From Myxocyprinus asiaticus (taxonomy: Eukaryota; Chordata; Actinopteri; Cypriniformes; Catostomidae), in assembly GCF_019703515.2 (NCBI RefSeq), contig NC_059379.1, positions 25,875,880 through 25,939,879 of the forward strand: 64,000 nt of DNA, in the 5' to 3' direction. The notes below the pieces were generated by a model. That model searched no databases and was not told the origin of the DNA. It saw nothing but the letters and a program-made list of their open reading frames with translations. The number at the start of each line of letters is the position of its first letter. The stretch's first letter is position 1. Shown here piece by piece: positions 60,173-64,000 of this stretch. The translations under genes and the position numbers were made by a program.

Positions 60173-61288
60173 CTATCCCAGGCTTATCCGATTGTATTGC
60201 GTGCCACTACCTGGGACGAAACCGGTTCCATCCGGAGGTTGTAGAACCTTGCAAAGGTGTTGGGTGTTGCCCAGCCCGCTGGCACCCCTGGCCAGGGCCC
60301 AGGAGGCTGCTAGACCTCTGGAAGAATGGGCTCGTAGCCCTACATGGGGTGGCATGTCCTGGGCGTGATATGCCATAGCTATGGTGTCAATGAGCCAGTG
60401 GGCGATCCTCTGCTTGGAGACAGTGCTTCCTTTCCGCTGTGCACCAAAGCAGACAAAGAGCTGCTCAGAGATTCTAAAGCTCTGAGTGTGATCCAAATAG
60501 ATGCGTAAAGTGCGCACCGGACACAGCAACGATAGGGCTGGGTTTGCCTCCTCCTGGGGCATCGCTCGCAGGTTCACCACCTGGTCCCTAAAAGGGGTCG
60601 TGGGAACCTTGGGCACTTGGATCACGTGAGAGTAGCCCGGACCGAACTCCAGGCACGTTTCGCTGACAGAGAACGCTTGCAGGTCTCCTACCCTCTTGAT
60701 GGAAGTGAGTGCAGTCAGGAGGGCAGTCTTCAAGGAGAGTGCCTTAAGCTCAGCTGACTGCAAAGTCTCAAAGGGGGCTCTCTGTAGACCATGAAAAACT
60801 ACAGAGAGGTCCCATGAGGGAACGAGGTGCGGTCTGGAGGGATTCAGCCTCCTGGCGCCTCTCAGGAACCAGACGATCAGGTCGTGCTTCCCTAAGGACT
60901 TACCGTCAACTGCGTCGTGGTGTGCTGCTATGGCAGCAACGTACATGTTCAATGTGGAAGGGGACAGCCGTCCTTCCAACCTCTCCTGCAGGAAGGAAAG
61001 CACTGATCTGACTGTGCATCTCTGGGTATCTTCCTGTCGGGAAGAACACCAATTAGCGAACCGATGCCACTTAAAGGCATACAGGTGCCTCGTAGAGGGG
61101 GCCCTAGCCTGAGTGAACCTGTCTACCACCGCGGGTGGTAGACCGCTTATGTCTTCCACGTCCCATCCAGGGGCCAGACATGGAGATTCCAGAGGTCTGG
61201 TCGTGGGTGCCAGATGGTGCCCTGTCCCTGAGAAAGAAGGTCCTTCCTCAGGGGAATTCACCAGGGGGGGCGCTGTCGCGAGGAGCAT
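60173..61288 (-). pseudogene. DIRS tyrosine recombinase, Tyr motif lost (copy E)
   Basis: Open frame from about M61288 through APSTRHLYAFKWHRFANWCS, LSPSTLNMYVAAIAAHHDAV, SIKRVGDLQAFSV (catalytic Arg) and the HxxR box HSSR to ALARGAS, where a deletion of roughly 20 bp removes the LTDICRA segment. The sequence then reads GLGNTQHLCKVLQPPDG, so the catalytic Tyr is in another frame. Compared with copy A, a short stretch (LRPRPGY) is also missing at about 60610. The open frame extends upstream to 61906 only as a shadow of the RNase H frame. Confidence 0.85.
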
Positions 61289-61386
61289 GAGGTCTGAGAA
61301 CCACGTCCGGGTTGGCCAGTAGGGTGCTACCAGGACGACCAGCTCATCGTCCTCCCTGACCTTGCACAGAGTCTGTTCAAGTAGGC

Positions 61387-62730
61387 TCACTGGGGAAATG
61401 CATATTTGCGCAGGCCAGGGGGCCAGCTGTGTGCCAGTGCGTCTATGCCAAGGGGGGCCTCGGTCAGGGTGTACCAGAGCAGGCAGTGGGAGGATTCTTG
61501 GGAGGCGAACAGGTCCACCTGTGCCTGTCTGAATCGACTCCAAATCAGCTGGACCACCTGAGGGTGGAGTCTCCACTCTCCCCTGAGGGTAACCTGCCGT
61601 GACAGCGCGTCCACTGTAGTGATGAGGTTGCCCGGGATGTGAGTGGCTCGCAGCGACTTGAAGTGCTGCTGGCTCCTGAGGAGGAGACAGCGGGCGAGTT
61701 GTGACATACAACGAGAGCGCAGACTGCCTTGGCCGTTGACATATGCTACCGTTGCTGCGTTGTCTGTCTGAACTAACACGTGCTTGCCCTGTATCAATGG
61801 TCGAAACCTCCACAGGGCGAGCAGAATTGCCAACAACTCGAGGCAGTTGATGTGCCAATGCAGTCGCAGGCCTGTCCACAAGCCGGTGGCTGCGTGCCCA
61901 TTGCAAACAGCGCCCCAGCCCGTTTTGGAGGCATCTGTCATGACCACGACGTGCCAGGAGACCTGTTTTAGGGGAACACCTGCCCGTAGAAACGAGAGGT
62001 CAGTCCAAGGGCTGAAAAGATGGTGACAGACCGGCATGATGACCACACAATGTGTCCCGCGGACAGGGTGCAGGATCTTGAGCCGCACCGGGACAGGATA
62101 TGCCAGATAGCCTCCGTTTGCTGCGTCGCCAAATAGACCAGCCTGGAAAATGGGGGCAGCAAGGAACCGTGTCTTGTCGGCCTCACCCATCTCGACCAGG
62201 TTGAGCCAAAGGTGGCGCTCCTGGACCACTAATGTGGACATCGTCCGCCCGAGAGACCGCGCCGTGACCTTTGTCGCCCGGAGGGCGAGGTCAATCGCCG
62301 AGCACAGTTCCTGCATCAGATCTGGGGCGGAACTACCCTCGTGCAGTTCTTTTAGCGCCTTGGCTTGGTGGACCTGCAGGAGAGCCATGGCATGCAGGGC
62401 AGAGGCGGCTTGTCCAGCAGCACTGTAGGCTTTAGCCATCAGGGACAACATGAACCTACAGGGCTTGGACAGGAGCTTTGGGCATCCGCGCCAAGTGGCG
62501 GCGCTCTGCGGGCATAGGTGCACCGCTAGCGCCTTATCCTCCGGGGGAATAGCCGTATAGCCCCTGGCCGCCCCGACATCGAGGGTAGTGAGGGCGGGGG
62601 AACTGAGGTATCGAGACCGGGCAGTAAAGGTGCCCCCCATGATTTCGTCAGCTTCTCGTGCACTTCCGGAAAGAAAGGCACTGGAGCGGGGCATAGCTGC
62701 TTTGAGCGGCGCCGCGAGCCCAGGAACCAA
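61387..62730 (-). CDS. chimeric ORF1-RNase H frame created by RT deletion (copy E)
   Basis: 447-residue uninterrupted frame. Residues about 1-200 are the ORF1 C-terminal half (KAYSAAGQAASALHAMALLQ, VQERHLWLNLVEMGEADKTR). At about 62060 it continues, without a stop, in the RT thumb/RNase H region: TDASKTGWGAVCNGHAATGL, CLELLAILLALWRF, VQTDNAATVAYVNGQGSLRS and VDALSRQV, so the D-E-D-D residues are present. The junction GTCCGCGGGACAC falls in matching sequence of both partners. It ends early through a 1-bp loss in a C-run (about 61397). Expression and function are unknown. Confidence 0.75.
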   Translation of the reverse strand: MVPGLAAPLKAAMPRSSAFLSGSAREADEIMGGTFTARSRYLSSPALTTLDVGAARGYTAIPPEDKALAVHLCPQSAATWRGCPKLLSKPCRFMLSLMAKAYSAAGQAASALHAMALLQVHQAKALKELHEGSSAPDLMQELCSAIDLALRATKVTARSLGRTMSTLVVQERHLWLNLVEMGEADKTRFLAAPIFQAGLFGDAANGGYLAYPVPVRLKILHPVRGTHCVVIMPVCHHLFSPWTDLSFLRAGVPLKQVSWHVVVMTDASKTGWGAVCNGHAATGLWTGLRLHWHINCLELLAILLALWRFRPLIQGKHVLVQTDNAATVAYVNGQGSLRSRCMSQLARCLLLRSQQHFKSLRATHIPGNLITTVDALSRQVTLRGEWRLHPQVVQLIWSRFRQAQVDLFASQESSHCLLWYTLTEAPLGIDALAHSWPPGLRKYAFPQ

Positions 62731-62812
62731 TCATCAAGCCATGAGGGTTCAAGGGAGAACAGAGGGTTTCACTCTAGCCCGACACTCGCGGCCACCCGGG
62801 AAAGCATGTCCG

Positions 62813-63335
62813 TCATCTCCGCATCAGCCTGTGACTGGGCAATCGTCCCTGAAGGGTGAGCCAAGCTGAGGCTTCTGCGTCCGACTGGACAAGCCCGCTC
62901 TCCGATGCTGCGCTCGAGAGCTCATCAGCTTCGCGGGCTCCGAACAAGAGGTAGAACTCGCCGTGAGACGAGCCGTCGGACTCATCCGGAAGCCCGATGG
63001 GGGCAGATGAGCATGCTGTGGAATGGGAGGTCCGCGGGGGGATACCCGGCGGAGGCGATCCCATTGGGGTCCCCAAATCGCCCCCAGTGCTAGCCGTGCT
63101 GGCCTCAAACCCGTAGGTGGAAGGACCGAGGCGGGGAGCCGCTGGGGTGGCTTGCTTTCGTAAGAAAGCACGACCGCAACGTTGCCATGGTCATGTTCTC
63201 GCAGTGAGAACATGAACCATCCATGAACGCTGCCTCCGTGTGGGTCGCGCCCAGACACGAAAGACAGCGATCATGACCATCTGAAGTTGAGAGGTAACGA
63301 TCGCAACCAGGAATAACACACAATCGGAAAGGAAT
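62813..63335 (-). pseudogene. DIRS ORF1 N-terminal part, start lost (copy E)
   Basis: The codon equivalent to the ATG of copies C and D is ATT (63333-63335). CVIPGCDRYLSTSDGHDRCL, CLGATHTEAAFMDGSC and HCENMTMATL follow; then frame changes give SSAASESGLVQSDAEASAW in a different frame. Confidence 0.8.
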
Positions 63336-63559
63336 CTTTAAAAAGACACGTTTTTAATAAGACGTTCCTTGTGTGCCGCTCTTATAGAGAAATATACTCT
63401 TTCAGAAAATATACTCTCTTTTTTCTGCCGAAGCGCCCAGAGGCGTTCTCTGCAGTGCACCAGTGCAGAGGAGGGAGAAACCGCTGAAATGCGCCGTCAG
63501 ATCCAGCAGAGGTGAACGAACAGTAGGAATTCAGCTCAATGAGCATGACCGTTCGGCTC

Positions 63560-63751
63560 CGAAGAGAAAATCTGAATGAGTGGTTGCATACCAGCTCCTT
63601 TATACCTGTATGTCTGGGGGAGTGGCATGCAAATACCACTCTCCAATTTTCATTGGCCTTTTATCAAAGACCAGAGGTGTCTCGGGCTCCCAAGAGTGAC
63701 CCCTGGTGTCACTACATCGACACATCGTCGAGTGAGTGACAGATAGGGAAC
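63560..63751 (-). repeat. DIRS left inverted terminal repeat (copy E)
   Basis: - strand: left end, GACACCAGGGGTCACTCTTG, CCAAT box (about 63645-63660), GGTATAAAGGAGC (about 63595-63608) and GTATGCAACCACTCATTCAG. Intact promoter boxes. Confidence 0.85.
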
Positions 63752-64000
63752 CAATAGTATCATTTAAAGTAAATGTGAGATAAATAAACAAAAAACAGAT
63801 TAGGTTTTTTTAAGGTTAATGCTCTATTGAGTTTTAAATAAACAAAATCAACCTTTCTACTCTACACCTTAAACCTAAATTGAACAGATTGTGTCGTAAA
63901 TACAAAAAGTCATTTTGTGGTGCTTCTGTGACACTTTCGTCTAGCGTGTCAACGCTGCAGAACTCGAGCCTCCATACTTTGCGTCACAACTGCAGTGCTC
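63752..64000. other. flank right of DIRS copy E
   Basis: AT-rich sequence; the phrase TTAATGCTCTATTGAGTTTT..AAATAAACAAAATCAACC resembles 59320-59360 left of the element, hinting at an older repeat around the insertion site. No gene. Confidence 0.5.

Larger units (their letters stand above)
59391..63751 (-). mobile_element. DIRS1-like retrotransposon, copy E (both ends, RT deleted)
   Basis: On the - strand: left GTTCCCTATCTGTCACTCAC ending at 63751, right AGTAACCATTACGTT ending at 59391. ORF1 has lost its ATG, the RT core is deleted so that ORF1 runs into RNase H, and the YR ORF is long but disrupted just before the catalytic Tyr. ICR and both ITRs are kept. The only copy in the - orientation. 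Confidence 0.92.

Noticed and set aside
60173..61906. 577-codon ORF as one long protein
   Set aside because: The first 200 or so codons are the RNase H region in the wrong frame; only the part from about 61288 is recombinase.

Overview
This is vertebrate nuclear DNA, almost certainly from a cyprinid-like teleost. The reasons are two split vertebrate genes with GT-AG introns, long AT-rich non-coding stretches full of microsatellites, and dense fish-type transposons (DIRS1-like elements, a Gmr1-like LTR element, hAT and Tc1 MITEs, foldback elements opening with AAAGGGATAGTTCACCCAAA-type termini, tRNA-derived SINEs). There is no prokaryotic gene organisation.

Host genes. (1) The last two coding exons of shisa6, an AMPA-receptor auxiliary subunit, lie on the + strand at 5069-5221 and 7765-8570. 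They are intact, join in frame, and end in the PDZ ligand EVTV. (2) Seven consecutive 3'-terminal exons of an axonemal dynein heavy chain lie on the - strand between 45607 and 15395. They are best named dnah9, because SHISA6 and DNAH9 are neighbours in human. The two genes converge tail to tail. All seven dynein exons keep recognisable splice sites and protein similarity, but together they carry four in-frame stops and three frameshifting indels, so this dynein copy reads as a pseudogene. One plausible setting is a decaying duplicate in a polyploid cyprinid, which is inference.

Mobile DNA. Five copies (A-E) of one DIRS1-like tyrosine-recombinase retrotransposon family occupy 1-3786 (+, cut by the window), 16640-19869 (+), 34883-38967 (+), 47277-51751 (+) and 59391-63751 (-). 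They share inverted terminal repeats with CCAAT and TATA boxes, an ORF1 with a Cys/His-rich N-terminus, an RT/RNase H ORF overlapped by a tyrosine-recombinase ORF, and an internal complementary region made of the reverse complements of the two outer ends. Every copy is damaged. C, D and E have lost the RT catalytic core by internal deletion, B has lost the recombinase, and A keeps an uninterrupted recombinase ORF but a broken RT. A 3.6-kb LTR retrotransposon at 28449-32082 has a 5-bp target duplication and the unusual order gag-protease-integrase-RT-RNase H, as in Gmr1-like elements. The remaining spaces hold nested MITEs, a hAT remnant with a BED finger, SINEs and simple repeats.

Layout: 1-3.8 kb DIRS A inside a shisa6 intron; 5-10 kb shisa6 3' end; 10-15.4 kb intergenic repeats; 15.4-45.6 kb dnah9 pseudogene with DIRS B, the hAT remnant, foldback elements, the LTR element and DIRS C in its introns; 45.6-64 kb further upstream sequence with no recognised exon, holding SINE, MITEs, DIRS D, foldback elements and DIRS E. 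I found no RNA genes, CRISPR arrays or bacterial-type systems. The points of most interest are the decayed dynein gene, the DIRS junction chemistry visible in the sequence, the integrase-before-RT LTR element and an expanded hexapeptide array in shisa6.
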